A model generated the notes under the pieces. That model saw only the letters and a program-made list of their open reading frames with translations, did not search any database and was not told where the DNA came from. 64,000 bases of DNA from DOZZ01 sp963792655 (GTDB lineage Bacteria > Acidobacteriota > Terriglobia > Bryobacterales > Bryobacteraceae). Positions 10,036-19,167 of this stretch are shown here, in pieces. Both the position numbers and the translations under genes were made by a program. The DNA is taken from contig CAWBWU010000011.1 of assembly GCA_963792655.1 (NCBI GenBank), positions 410,646-474,645 on the forward strand, read 5' to 3'. The first letter of the stretch is position 1, and each line of letters begins with the position of its first letter.

Positions 10036-11409
10036 GTGCGGCTCCCGGATCATCTTCTCCCGCAACGCCTTTGGGCTCTGCTCCTGACGGACATGGGCCT
10101 GATCTCCCTCGTCTACCTGATCGTCTCCACTGCATATAACGGTGCCGACGAAATCAGCTTTCTCACGGAATATCGCGGCGTAGGGCGCATCGGCATCGTG
10201 GTGCTCAGCGTGATCGCGGGCTTATACCTGACCGACCTCTATCATCACGTGCGCGTGACGTCGCGGCTCAACCTGGGGCTGCAGTTGCTGAGCGTTTCGG
10301 GCATCACGTTGATGATCCAGGGTCTGCTCTCCTACACGGTCAACACCCTGCGTAACGAGAACTATGGCCTGCACCTGCCGCGCTACATGATGGTGACTGC
10401 TACGGCCGTCTGTTTCGCCGTGCTCTTCACGTGGCGCAGCTACTACGGCAGCGTCATGTGGAATCGCATGTCGTATGACCGGGTGCTCTTCATCGGGGCC
10501 GACGAAGTGGTTTGCGAGATCGCGGAACTCATGGCGAGTCAGCCGGAACGGGGATATCTGGTCGCGGGCTATCTTTCAGACGATCTCCCGTCAGGTTGCT
10601 CCTCGCTCGGCCCGTTGTTGGGCAGCCCGCGCGATGTCCGGCGCATCACCTCCGAAACCCACGCGACGCGTGTGATCGTCGGCATGCTGGACCGTCGCGC
10701 GCATTTGCCCATGCCCGATCTGCTCTCAATGAGCCGTTCGGGTCTGATCATCGACGACGCGGCCATCAGCTACGAAAAAGTTTGCGGCCGGGTTTGCTCG
10801 CGCGATTTCCGCCCATCGCAATTCATCTTCGATGCGGCGCTGGTGTCCCGTCCGGGCAGCATGGCGGTGCAGTCAATTTACACAAATGTGGTCGCGCTAT
10901 GCAGCGTAATTGCCATGCTGCCGATCATGATTTTAGTGGCGCTCGCAGTACGTTTTTCATCGCGCGGTCCCGTGCTGGTAGGGGAAACCCGCCTTGGCCA
11001 GCATGCTATTCCATTTCGTCTCAACCGCTTCCGTACCTGGCGCCAAATCAAGACCATTCGCGGAACGGAACGCCGGACTACTAGCCTGGGCGTCTTGCTG
11101 CAGCGGTTCCATTTAGATCGGTTACCGATTCTTTTCAACGTGTTGCGTGGCGAAATGGCACTCGTCGGGCCGACTCCGGACCGCCCTGAGTTTGCGGATC
11201 GGATCACGCGCTATGTGCCGTACTATCCGCAAAGGCAGCTCGTCAAGCCTGGGCTGACCGGCTGGAGCCAGATTAATCTTCCGGATCACAAAGCACCAGA
11301 TGCATTAACGGCTCTGGAATACGATCTTTATTACACAAAACATCTTTCTATTTATCTCGACGCGCACATATTATTGGCGAGATTACGACAAATTATCGTT
11401 GGCGCCTAA
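10036..11409 (+). CDS. Polyprenyl glycosylphosphotransferase-like protein (WbaP/EpsL class) lacking the usual Asp-Glu dyad
   Basis: GTG 10036 directly follows the upstream stop and gives VRLPDHLLPQRLWALLLTDMG. The N-terminal half has several transmembrane helices and a CoA-binding-like Rossmann segment (RVLFIGADEVVCEIAELM). The C-terminal domain has family landmarks: SSRGPVLVGETRLGQHAIPFRLNRF, LDRLPILFNVLRGEMALVGP, PDRPEFAD and KPGLTGWSQIN. The stretch after FRT, where active enzymes carry the catalytic Asp-Glu pair, reads WRQIKTIRGTERRTTSLG. It has no Asp-Glu pair and is shorter than usual. Family members load the first sugar phosphate of exopolysaccharides onto undecaprenyl phosphate; this copy may be inactive or regulatory. 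It probably shares a transcript with the WecA-like gene. Confidence 0.83.
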   Translation: MRLPDHLLPQRLWALLLTDMGLISLVYLIVSTAYNGADEISFLTEYRGVGRIGIVVLSVIAGLYLTDLYHHVRVTSRLNLGLQLLSVSGITLMIQGLLSYTVNTLRNENYGLHLPRYMMVTATAVCFAVLFTWRSYYGSVMWNRMSYDRVLFIGADEVVCEIAELMASQPERGYLVAGYLSDDLPSGCSSLGPLLGSPRDVRRITSETHATRVIVGMLDRRAHLPMPDLLSMSRSGLIIDDAAISYEKVCGRVCSRDFRPSQFIFDAALVSRPGSMAVQSIYTNVVALCSVIAMLPIMILVALAVRFSSRGPVLVGETRLGQHAIPFRLNRFRTWRQIKTIRGTERRTTSLGVLLQRFHLDRLPILFNVLRGEMALVGPTPDRPEFADRITRYVPYYPQRQLVKPGLTGWSQINLPDHKAPDALTALEYDLYYTKHLSIYLDAHILLARLRQIIVGA

Positions 11410-11444
11410 AGTTCCGCGGCACGTCCGCCGATCACTGGCTCAAC

Positions 11445-11789
11445 ATGTTGCAAATCGTACCTCTCTCCCTAGCTTCGGTCAGCATGATCGGCGCTCTGCT
11501 CTTCATGGCTCGCCAGAATCAGAAGTCGGGCTGGCGGCGTGAGCGCAACTACCTCTCACAGGACATACAGGACACTATGGAACAGCTAATGAACCGCATG
11601 CCGCAGGCTGCCGCGCCGCCGGTAGCAATGCCTACGGCGATGTTCACGCCCGAAGCCTCTTTGAGCTTCTCGTTGCAACTCGCGAAATTACATTCGACGC
11701 TCGCCGCTAAGCCTTCCGTCGCGCCGGCGGCTCCCGCAACTCCGGTAACTGCGGATCGCTCCAGAGCAGTTCTGGCGGCGCGCGCTTAA
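11445..11789 (+). CDS. Small single-pass membrane protein, unknown function
   Basis: 114 residues. A single N-terminal hydrophobic helix (VPLSLASVSMIGALLFMA) is followed by a charged stretch (NQKSGWRRERNYLSQDIQDTMEQLMNRM) that could be helical, then an Ala/Pro-rich tail. It lies 35 nt after the glycosylphosphotransferase gene and may be the last gene of that transcript. Its stop overlaps the stop of the convergent dehydrogenase gene by 4 nt. I recognise no domain. Confidence 0.55.
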   Translation: MLQIVPLSLASVSMIGALLFMARQNQKSGWRRERNYLSQDIQDTMEQLMNRMPQAAAPPVAMPTAMFTPEASLSFSLQLAKLHSTLAAKPSVAPAAPATPVTADRSRAVLAARA

Positions 11790-12755
11790 TAACCCGCGCG
11801 CTTATCGACAATATTCTTCAGCTCTTGTCCGCTGACAAAGCGCTGAAAGTTTTCGATGAAGAAGCGCATCGCGTCGTTCAGCCACGTCTTGGTGTTGTCG
11901 GCGCTGTGGGGCGAGATCAGCACGTTTTCCATGTCGTAGAGCGGGCTCTCAGCTGGTAACGGCTCCGTCTCGAACACGTCGAGGGCAGCGCCGTGAATCA
12001 GCGCCCGATTGAAGTGCCGTAACCAGCGCCGCTTCGTCAATCACCGGCCCGCGGCCTACGTTGAGGATGACCGCGCTCGGTTTCATTTGCGCGAACTGCG
12101 CGGAGCTGATCAGGTGATGCGTTTCGGGAGTCAACGGCGCGGCGCAGACCACGAAGTCCGATTGCGCCAGCATCTCGCCAAGCTGCTCTATCGGAAATAC
12201 CTGGTCTACGTAAGGATCGCTTTTCGATCGTTCTGGATGCTTGCGAACCGCCAGCACTCGCATGCCAAGAGCGTGCGCACGCTGTGCCGCGGCGCGGCCG
12301 ATGTCACCATAACCGGCGATGCCGACGGTTTGCCCGCGCAACTCGCTCACCGTGAACTGCTCCCATTTATGAGCAGCCTGATTACGCAGCAGACGGCGCA
12401 CATCTTTTGCGAAGAACAACATGCCGAGTACGACGAACTCGCCGAGAGATTGACTGAACACGCCTCGCCCATTGGTCATCGGAACCGGACTATCGATCAG
12501 CGCAGGGAACAGCACGGAATCGAGGCCCGCGTAGCGTGAGTGAATCCATTCGAGCCGGTGCGCGAGGGGCAGTACCTGCTCGATCAGCTTCCGGTTACCG
12601 GTCCAGTTCAGAAGCACCCGCGCCTTCGACGCGCCACTGGCGAGCGCGGCTACATCATTGCCGATGATGATTTGCGCTTGATCGCGCAAGACCTCCAGCA
12701 TCGGTAAGTACGGATCGGCGGGATCAGAGAGCACCAGGAGCGTCAGATCGGACAT
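11786..12755 (-). CDS. D-2-hydroxyacid dehydrogenase family protein (one frameshift)
   Basis: I start at ATG 12755 (MSDLTLLVLSDPADPYLPML). The NAD-binding domain is clear: QTVGIAGYGDIGRAAAQRA (GxGxxG), the Arg site NVGRGPVIDEAALVTAL, and after a break IHGAALDVFETEPLP and VLISPHSADNT, whose His is the catalytic one. The frame shifts near 11999-12006; removing one base gives ALQSGAIHGAALDVF. Reassembled length is about 320 residues, typical of the family. The reaction is NAD(P)-dependent reduction of 2-keto acids to D-2-hydroxy acids; the substrate is not evident. It is transcribed towards the glycan genes and its neighbours give no pathway hint. Confidence 0.83.
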
Positions 12756-12835
12756 AGTGGTCAACCTACCATGTGCGGCATACAATCATGGAACAATCGG
12801 GCACGCGGTGGCGTAAGCCCAGCGAGGAAACAACA

Positions 12836-13357
12836 ATGACGTTGGGCTCCAGGCGCGGCGGCATCTTTGGAACGCTGCTGCTGACGCTGATTTTTGGCTT
12901 CGTCGTGGTCTATCTCGTCGCCACTGTTGTCGTAAGAAACACGACGGTGCGTTCGCACCAGACGGAACATGGCCGCAGCACCCGGATCGAAACTCCGCTC
13001 GGCGCCGCCGATTTTAGCGATAGCGGAACCTTTTCTCCCGAAACCGTCGGCATCCCCGTTTACCCGGGCGCAGTGCGGCTTGACCATCACACACCCAGCA
13101 TCTCTATCGAGCCGGAATCACGGAAAGACGAGGGCTTCTCCTACGTCATGGCGGAGTACCGGACGGATGACAGCGTGGAAAGCGTGCGCCGGTTCTATAG
13201 CCAGCAATCGCCGCACTGGATCTTCTCTTCGGACGAAGGCAAGCAATCCCGGGCAGAGTTTACGAAGGGTGGATACAAACGCATTGTGATCGTGTCCAGG
13301 ATCTCTGGCCACACCCACATCGCGCTTGCTTCGACCGGACAAGCTGCTGCAAACTGA
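12836..13357 (+). CDS. Membrane-anchored hypothetical protein
   Basis: I prefer ATG 12836 because AGCGAGGAAA sits just upstream and the longer reading overlaps the divergent dehydrogenase start region. The 173-residue product has a short basic N-terminus, one strong helix (IFGTLLLTLIFGFVVVYLVATVVV) and an extracytoplasmic domain with GIPVYPGAVRLD, SYVMAEYRTDDSVESVRRFYSQQ and GGYKRIVIVSRISGHTHIAL. The 'YPGA...VxxFY' arrangement recurs in proteins of unknown function in several environmental bacteria. The next gene begins 7 nt after its stop, so the two are probably co-transcribed. Confidence 0.65.
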   Translation: MTLGSRRGGIFGTLLLTLIFGFVVVYLVATVVVRNTTVRSHQTEHGRSTRIETPLGAADFSDSGTFSPETVGIPVYPGAVRLDHHTPSISIEPESRKDEGFSYVMAEYRTDDSVESVRRFYSQQSPHWIFSSDEGKQSRAEFTKGGYKRIVIVSRISGHTHIALASTGQAAAN

Positions 13358-13364
13358 GTGTAGA

Positions 13365-13985
13365 TTGCCTCAACATTGTAGTTGTGGCGCCGAGCTCGTG
13401 CCCGACGCCCGCTTCTGCCACCGCTGTGGAAAGCCGCATGGCACGGCGCTTCTGGAACCGGAGATAACTCCCCGCGTTGTGGCTGCGCCGCCACGAGTTG
13501 CTGAACCGGCGCCAACGAGCGCCAGTATCGGGTTCCACGATCCGCTGACCATGCGCATCGTGTTCTTGACCGGCTCCATAACAGGACTGCTGTACATCGT
13601 GCTCGGGCGTGTTTTCCCTTTGCTGCTCATCTGGTCGGCTGCCAGCGGCTACCTTTCAACTGTGCTTTACCGTCGCTATAGCGGCCGTAGTCTCTCAACC
13701 GGCGGCGGCGCGCGGCTCGGATGGATGCAAGCGCTACTCGCGTTTGCCATGGCGACCGTGTTGTTTACGTTGCAGTTGATCGTTTACGGCACCGAAGATC
13801 TGCGGCGCGTGATGTTCAGCAGCATCGAACACGACGCGCGGTACCAGCAGTATGAGGCGCTTTATAAGAACCCGAGCGTGGTCGGCACCGTCGTCGTGAT
13901 CGTGTGGGTGATGATCGGTATCATGGTGTCGCTGAGCGCGGTAGCCGGTGGAGCGATCGGCGCAAGCGTGAACAAGCGCCGTTAG
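13365..13985 (+). CDS. Zinc-ribbon membrane protein, unknown function
   Basis: The likely start is TTG 13365, giving MPQHCSCGAELVPDARFCHRCGKP, a complete two-CxxC zinc ribbon at the extreme N-terminus; longer readings overlap the preceding gene. A Pro/Ala linker leads to hydrophobic segments (IVFLTGSITGLLYIVLGRVFPLLLIW, LLAFAMATVLFTLQLIV, VVGTVVVIVWVMIGIMVSLSAVAG). About 206 residues. Zinc-ribbon-plus-membrane proteins of this kind are common in Acidobacteriota but have no assigned role. Confidence 0.68.
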   Translation: MPQHCSCGAELVPDARFCHRCGKPHGTALLEPEITPRVVAAPPRVAEPAPTSASIGFHDPLTMRIVFLTGSITGLLYIVLGRVFPLLLIWSAASGYLSTVLYRRYSGRSLSTGGGARLGWMQALLAFAMATVLFTLQLIVYGTEDLRRVMFSSIEHDARYQQYEALYKNPSVVGTVVVIVWVMIGIMVSLSAVAGGAIGASVNKRR

Positions 13986-14071
13986 AAGCCAGTCGAATCC
14001 ACGTCGACCAAATCTCGGTTTCCCACTCTGCTCCACATTCGTGAACCGAAAAGTGAAACAATCGGAATCGA

Positions 14072-15514
14072 ATGGGCGGGGCCGCGGCCACTACGCAGAC
14101 TCTCGAATTCGCACTGCGCATCTCATCGCTGTTGCAATCGATGCGCGCGATGTTTGCTGCGCGCAATGTCGAGGCGGTTCGCGGCCTGTTCGAGCAACAC
14201 CTGCTCTCGATCATCCTCGACCAGATTGAGGCCGATTCGGGAGCTGTTCTTATCGAAGACTACGCTTCCCAACAGACTTGTGCCGTCCCGGAGCATCTGC
14301 TAACGCAAGTCACGCGCGAGCGAGCAGTGCTCTCGGCAATGATGGGTTCGCGTCATGCTGCGCTCGCGCCTCTGCTGGTGCGCGGTGAAGTGGCGGGCAT
14401 TATCTATCTCGAACGCGCCACTCCTTTCGACGATCCGCAGTTGCAATTGCTCACGGCACTCGCACAGTTCGCATCGAGCGCGCTCGAAGCGGCTTACCAT
14501 CAGGAATTTCTCGAAGCAGAAGTAGAACGCCTCGAGCAGCGTCTTGCCATCGATCTCACCATCGCAGGCCAAAGCGCAAAGGTCGAGGACCTCCGCGCCC
14601 GCATCGCGCGTACCGCTGCTTCGCAAGCAACCGTGCTGATCACCGGTGAGAGCGGCACCGGCAAAGAACTTGTGGCGCGTTCGCTGCACCGGCAAAGCCC
14701 TCGCGCTACCGCGCCGTTCGTGGCCATCAACTGTGCGGCTTTGACCGATACGCTTCTCGAAAGCGAACTGTTCGGGCACGAGAAGGGCGCGTTCACCGGC
14801 GCTGTCGGACAGAAGCGCGGCAGGCTTGAATGTGCCGAAGGCGGCACGGTGTTCCTCGATGAGATCGGCGAGATGCCGCTTCTGCTGCAATCCAAGATGT
14901 TGCGGGTGCTGCAAGCACGGGAGTTCGAACGCGTGGGTGGCACGCGCACGATACCGTTGAATGTGCGCGTGATCGCGGCCACCAATCGCAATCTGGAAGA
15001 TGCGGTTGCGCAGGGAGTGTTTCGCCAGGACCTCTACTACCGTCTGAAGGTTGTGGTGCTGCGCACGCCACCGCTGCGCGAGCGGCCCGAAGATATCGTC
15101 CTGCTCGCGAATGAATTCGCGACGCGCTTTGCCGCGCAGTGTGGCCGCCGTCTGGCCGGCATCTCGCCCGATGCACGGGCGCTATTACGCCACTACCAAT
15201 GGCCGGGCAACGTGCGCGAGCTCGAGAACGCAATGGAGCATGCGGTAGTGATGGGCACCAGCGATATGATCCGTTGCGAAGATCTGCCGGAGTGCTTGCG
15301 CGAAACGCAACCCATCGTAGGCGCTGCGCCCGCAGGACTCCTGCAGGACGCTATCAACGCCGCAAAGCGCACCGCGGTCGAGCGCGCTTTTGAGCAAACC
15401 GAATACGATCACAACGAGGCCGCACGCCTGCTCGGCGTTCATCCCAACTACCTTTACCGGCTGATTCGCAACATGGACCTGCAGGCGCTCCTCAAGACTG
15501 CAGCGCGGGAGTAA
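14072..15514 (+). CDS. Sigma-54-dependent transcriptional activator (GAF-like, AAA+, Fis-type HTH)
   Basis: 480 residues. Residues about 10-155 look like a GAF-type sensor (RNVEAVRGLFEQHLLSIIL, FASSALEAAYHQEF). The AAA+ domain has Walker A GESGTGKE, the sigma-54-contacting GAFTGA loop (HEKGAFTGAVGQKRGRLECA), Walker B GGTVFLDEIGEM and the sensor region ATNRNLEDAV; LRERPEDI and WPGNVRELENAMEHAV follow. The C-terminus (RAFEQTEYDHNEAARLLGVHPNYLYRLIRNM) is a Fis-like HTH. It should activate RNA polymerase carrying sigma-54 at distal enhancer sites. The stimulus and regulon are not visible; no receiver domain or partner kinase is adjacent. Confidence 0.92.
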   Translation: MGGAAATTQTLEFALRISSLLQSMRAMFAARNVEAVRGLFEQHLLSIILDQIEADSGAVLIEDYASQQTCAVPEHLLTQVTRERAVLSAMMGSRHAALAPLLVRGEVAGIIYLERATPFDDPQLQLLTALAQFASSALEAAYHQEFLEAEVERLEQRLAIDLTIAGQSAKVEDLRARIARTAASQATVLITGESGTGKELVARSLHRQSPRATAPFVAINCAALTDTLLESELFGHEKGAFTGAVGQKRGRLECAEGGTVFLDEIGEMPLLLQSKMLRVLQAREFERVGGTRTIPLNVRVIAATNRNLEDAVAQGVFRQDLYYRLKVVVLRTPPLRERPEDIVLLANEFATRFAAQCGRRLAGISPDARALLRHYQWPGNVRELENAMEHAVVMGTSDMIRCEDLPECLRETQPIVGAAPAGLLQDAINAAKRTAVERAFEQTEYDHNEAARLLGVHPNYLYRLIRNMDLQALLKTAARE

Positions 15515-15584
15515 ACGGCTGCACCCGCAGTCCCGCACACGTCCTGCTGTTTCGGATGTACTGCTGATCTCGCTCGCCATCGCA

Positions 15585-16983
15585 TTGCTTTGGCTGCCAC
15601 GAATGTTCTGGGGCTTCTGGACCGATGAAGCCGGAACATTCTGGATCGCGCGCGACGGAGCTCTTGCCGCGATTCAGCACTCGTGGCACATGGCTGGGCA
15701 ATCGATCCTGTACGGCTGGATTGCGTCATTCTTCATCACGTCCGGCGCGGGCAAAGAGTTCCTGCTGCGTGTTCCCTCGTTTGCTGCGATGCTCGCGGCT
15801 ACGTGGGTGTTGTACCGCATGGCGGCGCAATGGTTTGGGCCGCGTCAGGCGGTGCCGGGGGTAATGGCGTTTGTCTGTTCGCCTCTGATTTTGCGCGCCG
15901 CGACGGACGCACGCCCTTATGCAATGGCGATCGCGGCGTCACTCGCCGCGACGTGGATGCTGAACCGCTGGGTAGAAGACAAGCGGCGGCTTCATCTGGC
16001 GGCTTACGTCGCTCTATGCGCATGCACCATTTATCTGCACTACTTCTTCGCCGGAATCCTTGTGGGGCACATGCTCTACCTGGTCTTCTGCCGCGTCAAA
16101 GAGGTGCGCGCAATGCTGGTGGCGTTTGCGTTGATCGCGCTGAGTTGCGTGCCATTGCTTCCGCATCTAAGGCTGCTGCTCTCGCAGGCTCACATGTTGT
16201 CGTATGAAGCCATGCCCACGGTGCGGTCGCTGCTGCAGCTCTGGTTTCCGCCCGAAACTGCGTACGCCCTAATTACGGCATTGATTGCGATCGCCGCGGC
16301 GGGCAATGGCGAACGCGCTCGCTCTGGCATCGCAGCGCAGTTGTCTCCTTATTGCATGGCTTTGCTCAGGTCCGCTGCTCTTCTCTGCCATCTCACGAGC
16401 TACCGCGCATCACATCTTCGTCGAGCGCTATCTGCTCTACGCAGTGCCTGCCTCTGCGCTGATTGTGGCCTGGCTCTTGAGCGCCAATCTCAACCCTCGC
16501 GTCCGGCTGTTCAGTATGTGCGCCTTCCTTGCCATCTCGTTCGCACTATCGGACACCAAGCTGCGAATTCACGGGCTGATCGAGTGGCGCACGCCGATCG
16601 CATGGCTCAACCAGAACAGCACGCCATCCGATTACGTGTTCGTAAGGAGCGGATTCACGGAATCACGCTTCCCCGGATGGGATGCCGAGTCCCAGAGCCG
16701 CTTCATGTCACCGATAGCGATCTATCCGGTTCAAGCGCACGTTATCCCGCTGCCTTACGCAGTCACGCCGGATTGCATAGCGACGATCGAGCAAGCGTTC
16801 ACCGGTGAGTTGGCGCATGCCGATCGCTTTTTTCTGTTGTCTTCCGACTACCGCGCGGACATTCTCGATTGGCTTCCGCGGCGGGCGGCGCAACTCGGAT
16901 TCAGCGCCAGCGTGCACCGCGAGGATTGGACCGTGGTCGTCGTGTTCACCAGAAATGGTGCGCTTGGTACAGTGCAGAAGTGA
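15585..16983 (+). CDS. GT39-like membrane glycosyltransferase (one frameshift)
   Basis: Starts at TTG 15585 or slightly upstream: the open frame extends back through VSDVLLISLAIA, which completes a first helix, but I see no standard start there. Early in the protein FWGFWTDEAGTFWIARD carries the Asp-Glu loop motif of GT39 enzymes, and RAATDARPYAMAIAASLAAT matches the next loop-helix pair. Many transmembrane helices follow. The frame shifts near 16300-16310 and resumes with NALALASQRSCLLIAWLCSGP, then IFVERYLLYAVPA and a soluble C-terminal domain. It ends in a GTGA overlap with the next small gene. It probably transfers a lipid-linked sugar in the periplasm; the acceptor is unknown. Confidence 0.75.
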
Positions 16984-17405
16984 ACGCTGAGGCCATCCGC
17001 AAACTGCTACCGTACATGAGCGCATTAGTGGGCGTCGCGCTGCTGTATACGGCATACACCTTCTATTCGCGGCACGCACAGAACCAGGCGGCCGCCGAAG
17101 CGATCGAGCAGAAGAAGGCGGAAGAGAGCAAGGCCGACATCGAACGCATGGGCGGCGACAACCTGAAGATTCTGAACTTCTCAGCCAGCCCTGCCTATCT
17201 GCGCGCGGGCGACAAGGGCGTGATCTGCTACGCGGTGAACAATGCGGTCGCAGTGAAGATCGATCCGTTCGTCGAAGCGGTGAAGCCCAGTCTCACGAGG
17301 TGCGTCGACGTGAAGCCGACGCACGACACAACGTACACACTAACCGCAACGGACAAGAACGGGAAAGAGAAGACCGCATCTCTTTCCATTCAAGTGGTTC
17401 ACTGA
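16980..17405 (+). CDS. Membrane-anchored Ig-like domain protein
   Basis: GTG 16980 overlaps the stop of the glycosyltransferase (GTGA). The product (141 residues) reads VNAEAIRKLLPYMSALVGVALLYTAYTFYS: one N-terminal membrane helix, then a charged Ala/Glu/Lys linker. A beta-rich domain follows (LNFSASPAYLRAGDKGVICYAVNNA, VDVKPTHDTTYTLTATDKNGKEKTASLSIQV) with the pattern of an immunoglobulin-like or PKD-like sandwich. Function unknown. The coupling suggests it works with, or is produced with, the membrane glycosyltransferase. Confidence 0.65.
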   Translation: MNAEAIRKLLPYMSALVGVALLYTAYTFYSRHAQNQAAAEAIEQKKAEESKADIERMGGDNLKILNFSASPAYLRAGDKGVICYAVNNAVAVKIDPFVEAVKPSLTRCVDVKPTHDTTYTLTATDKNGKEKTASLSIQVVH

Positions 17406-18400
17406 AACTTCAACGACTCCGTGTATGGCGCGCGCGCCACGCCCTTCTCCGTAATGATGGCCGTGACATAGCGGTTCGGCGTCACGTCGAACGCCGGATT
17501 CTGGATGCCAATACCGTCGGGTGCGATCTGTTGACCGAAGACATGCGTGACTTCGCGGCGGTGCCGCTCTTCGATCGGAATGTGATCGCCCGAAGGCAAC
17601 GTCAGGTCCAGCGTGGACACCGGGGCCGCGACATAGAACGGGACGCCGTTCTCTTTCGCAAGCACGGCAACGGAGTACGTGCCGATCTTGTTCGCCACAT
17701 CGCCATTCGCGGCAATGCGGTCCGCGCCCACAATCACACAACCGATGCGGCCGGATTTCAGAAAGTGTCCGGCCATGTTGTCGGTGATGATCGTTGCGGG
17801 TATGCCGTCCTGCTGCAATTCCCACGCGGTGAGCCGCGCGCCTTGCAGGAAGGGCCGCGTCTCATCGGCAAATACGTCGATCTCCTTGCCCGCTTCCACA
17901 GCGGCGCGAATCACACCGAGCGCCGTGCCGTAACCCGCTGTCGCGAGCGCACCTGCATTGCAGTGGGTCAGCACTGTTTTGTGATCCGGCACCAGGCCGG
18001 CGCCATTGCGGCCGATGGCTTTGTTGATTTCGATATCTTCCAACCGGATGCGCTTCGCCTCATCGATCAGCGACTCGCGCACCTTCGCCGCGGGTTGCCC
18101 GTTCAACGAAGCGTGGAGCGCTCGCATGCGCGCAATCGCCCAGAACAAGTTCACGGCAGTCGGCCTTGTCGCACCGATGGTGTCGCAGACGGTGTCGAAA
18201 TCCTGATCGTGCGCGAACCCCAGTGCGACACCCATCGCGGCCGCCACGCCAATGGCCGGAGCTCCGCGTATCGTCATCGCGCGAATGTGGTGCGCGACAT
18301 CCTCATAGGTCTTGCAGGTAACGTAAACTTCTTCGACCGGCAGGCGGGTTTGATCGATCATCACCACGCCGTCGTCGGTCCACTCAATCGTCTCTACCAT
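17399..18400 (-). CDS. mtnA: Methylthioribose-1-phosphate isomerase
   Basis: 333 residues, full length. Diagnostic motifs are MTIRGAPAIGVAAAMG, THCNAGALATAGYGTALGVI with the catalytic Cys, ADETRPFLQGARLTAWEL, DNMAGHFL and GADRIAANGDVANKIGTY with the catalytic Asp. It isomerises 5-methylthioribose-1-phosphate to the ribulose form in the methionine salvage pathway. The ATG at 18400 lies inside the last codons of the CPBP protease gene (7-nt overlap), so the two are co-transcribed. No other mtn gene is in the window, which is common because salvage genes are often scattered. Confidence 0.95.
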   Translation of the reverse strand: MVETIEWTDDGVVMIDQTRLPVEEVYVTCKTYEDVAHHIRAMTIRGAPAIGVAAAMGVALGFAHDQDFDTVCDTIGATRPTAVNLFWAIARMRALHASLNGQPAAKVRESLIDEAKRIRLEDIEINKAIGRNGAGLVPDHKTVLTHCNAGALATAGYGTALGVIRAAVEAGKEIDVFADETRPFLQGARLTAWELQQDGIPATIITDNMAGHFLKSGRIGCVIVGADRIAANGDVANKIGTYSVAVLAKENGVPFYVAAPVSTLDLTLPSGDHIPIEERHRREVTHVFGQQIAPDGIGIQNPAFDVTPNRYVTAIITEKGVARAPYTESLKFQ

Positions 18401-19167
18401 TTCGAAGAAAGCACCTTCCCCGACGCGATCAGCGCCAGAAACAAAGTCGAGTTATAAGCGGCGTGAACCAGCGTGGACGCGCGCGTGGAGTTCGTGAAGT
18501 GCCGCACCGCGCCAAGCACCACGCCCACCAGCGTAATGAGCACGCCGGACTGCCACGCGTTCCCGTACTGCTGCAGGTGCAGCAACCCAAACGGCAGCGC
18601 CGTAAGGAAGATGCCGATAGCCACACCGAAAGTTCGCACCAGCAGAGGCTGCAAGAAACCCCGAAAGAGCAGCTCTTCACAAAGCGGACCCACAGCGGTG
18701 CCGAACAAGGCCATCACCAGCAAGCCCCGCGGATCTGACAACAGATGCTGCATCGGCGTGTTGTCATTCGACATCTTCATCAGCCCTCCGAGCACCGCGA
18801 CGGCGATAGACAGCAGCAGCCCGAGCATGAGCGCAACGCCCACCGGCAGACGCGAACGCACGAAACCGAGCGACGACATCATCGGCTGTCCGTAGTGCAG
18901 GTGAAACAAGGCGCGCAGCACGAGAAACAACAGTCCGTACGCAACGAACTGCGCGGGTACGGCCAGCAGTTGCTGACTCTCTTTCGGCAGGTGCATTGCC
19001 CGGCCGATAGCGAGCGCGAGAAATTGCGACACGATCAGCGACAACAACGCCAGCGCAATGACTACGCCGAGATCGAGATAACTCCAGAAGGGGAAGCGCT
19101 CCTCGACTGCAGGCGTTTGCGGTTCCGGCTCCGGCGGTAGCTGAGGCTCAATCGGAAACGGCGTCAC
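18394..19167 (-). CDS. CPBP-family intramembrane metalloprotease
   Basis: 257 residues starting with GTG 19167, in a GTGA overlap with the upstream gene. A cytosolic Pro/Glu-rich N-terminus precedes about seven to eight helices. The family motifs are PLCEELLFRGFLQPLL (EExxxR), ALPFGLLHLQQ (FxxxH) and LVHAAYNST (HxxxN). Members include CAAX prenyl endopeptidases and bacteriocin-immunity proteins. In bacteria the substrate is usually unknown and cannot be inferred here. It sits between the DHS-like gene and mtnA in a tight minus-strand operon. Confidence 0.87.
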   Translation of the reverse strand: MTPFPIEPQLPPEPEPQTPAVEERFPFWSYLDLGVVIALALLSLIVSQFLALAIGRAMHLPKESQQLLAVPAQFVAYGLLFLVLRALFHLHYGQPMMSSLGFVRSRLPVGVALMLGLLLSIAVAVLGGLMKMSNDNTPMQHLLSDPRGLLVMALFGTAVGPLCEELLFRGFLQPLLVRTFGVAIGIFLTALPFGLLHLQQYGNAWQSGVLITLVGVVLGAVRHFTNSTRASTLVHAAYNSTLFLALIASGKVLSSKW

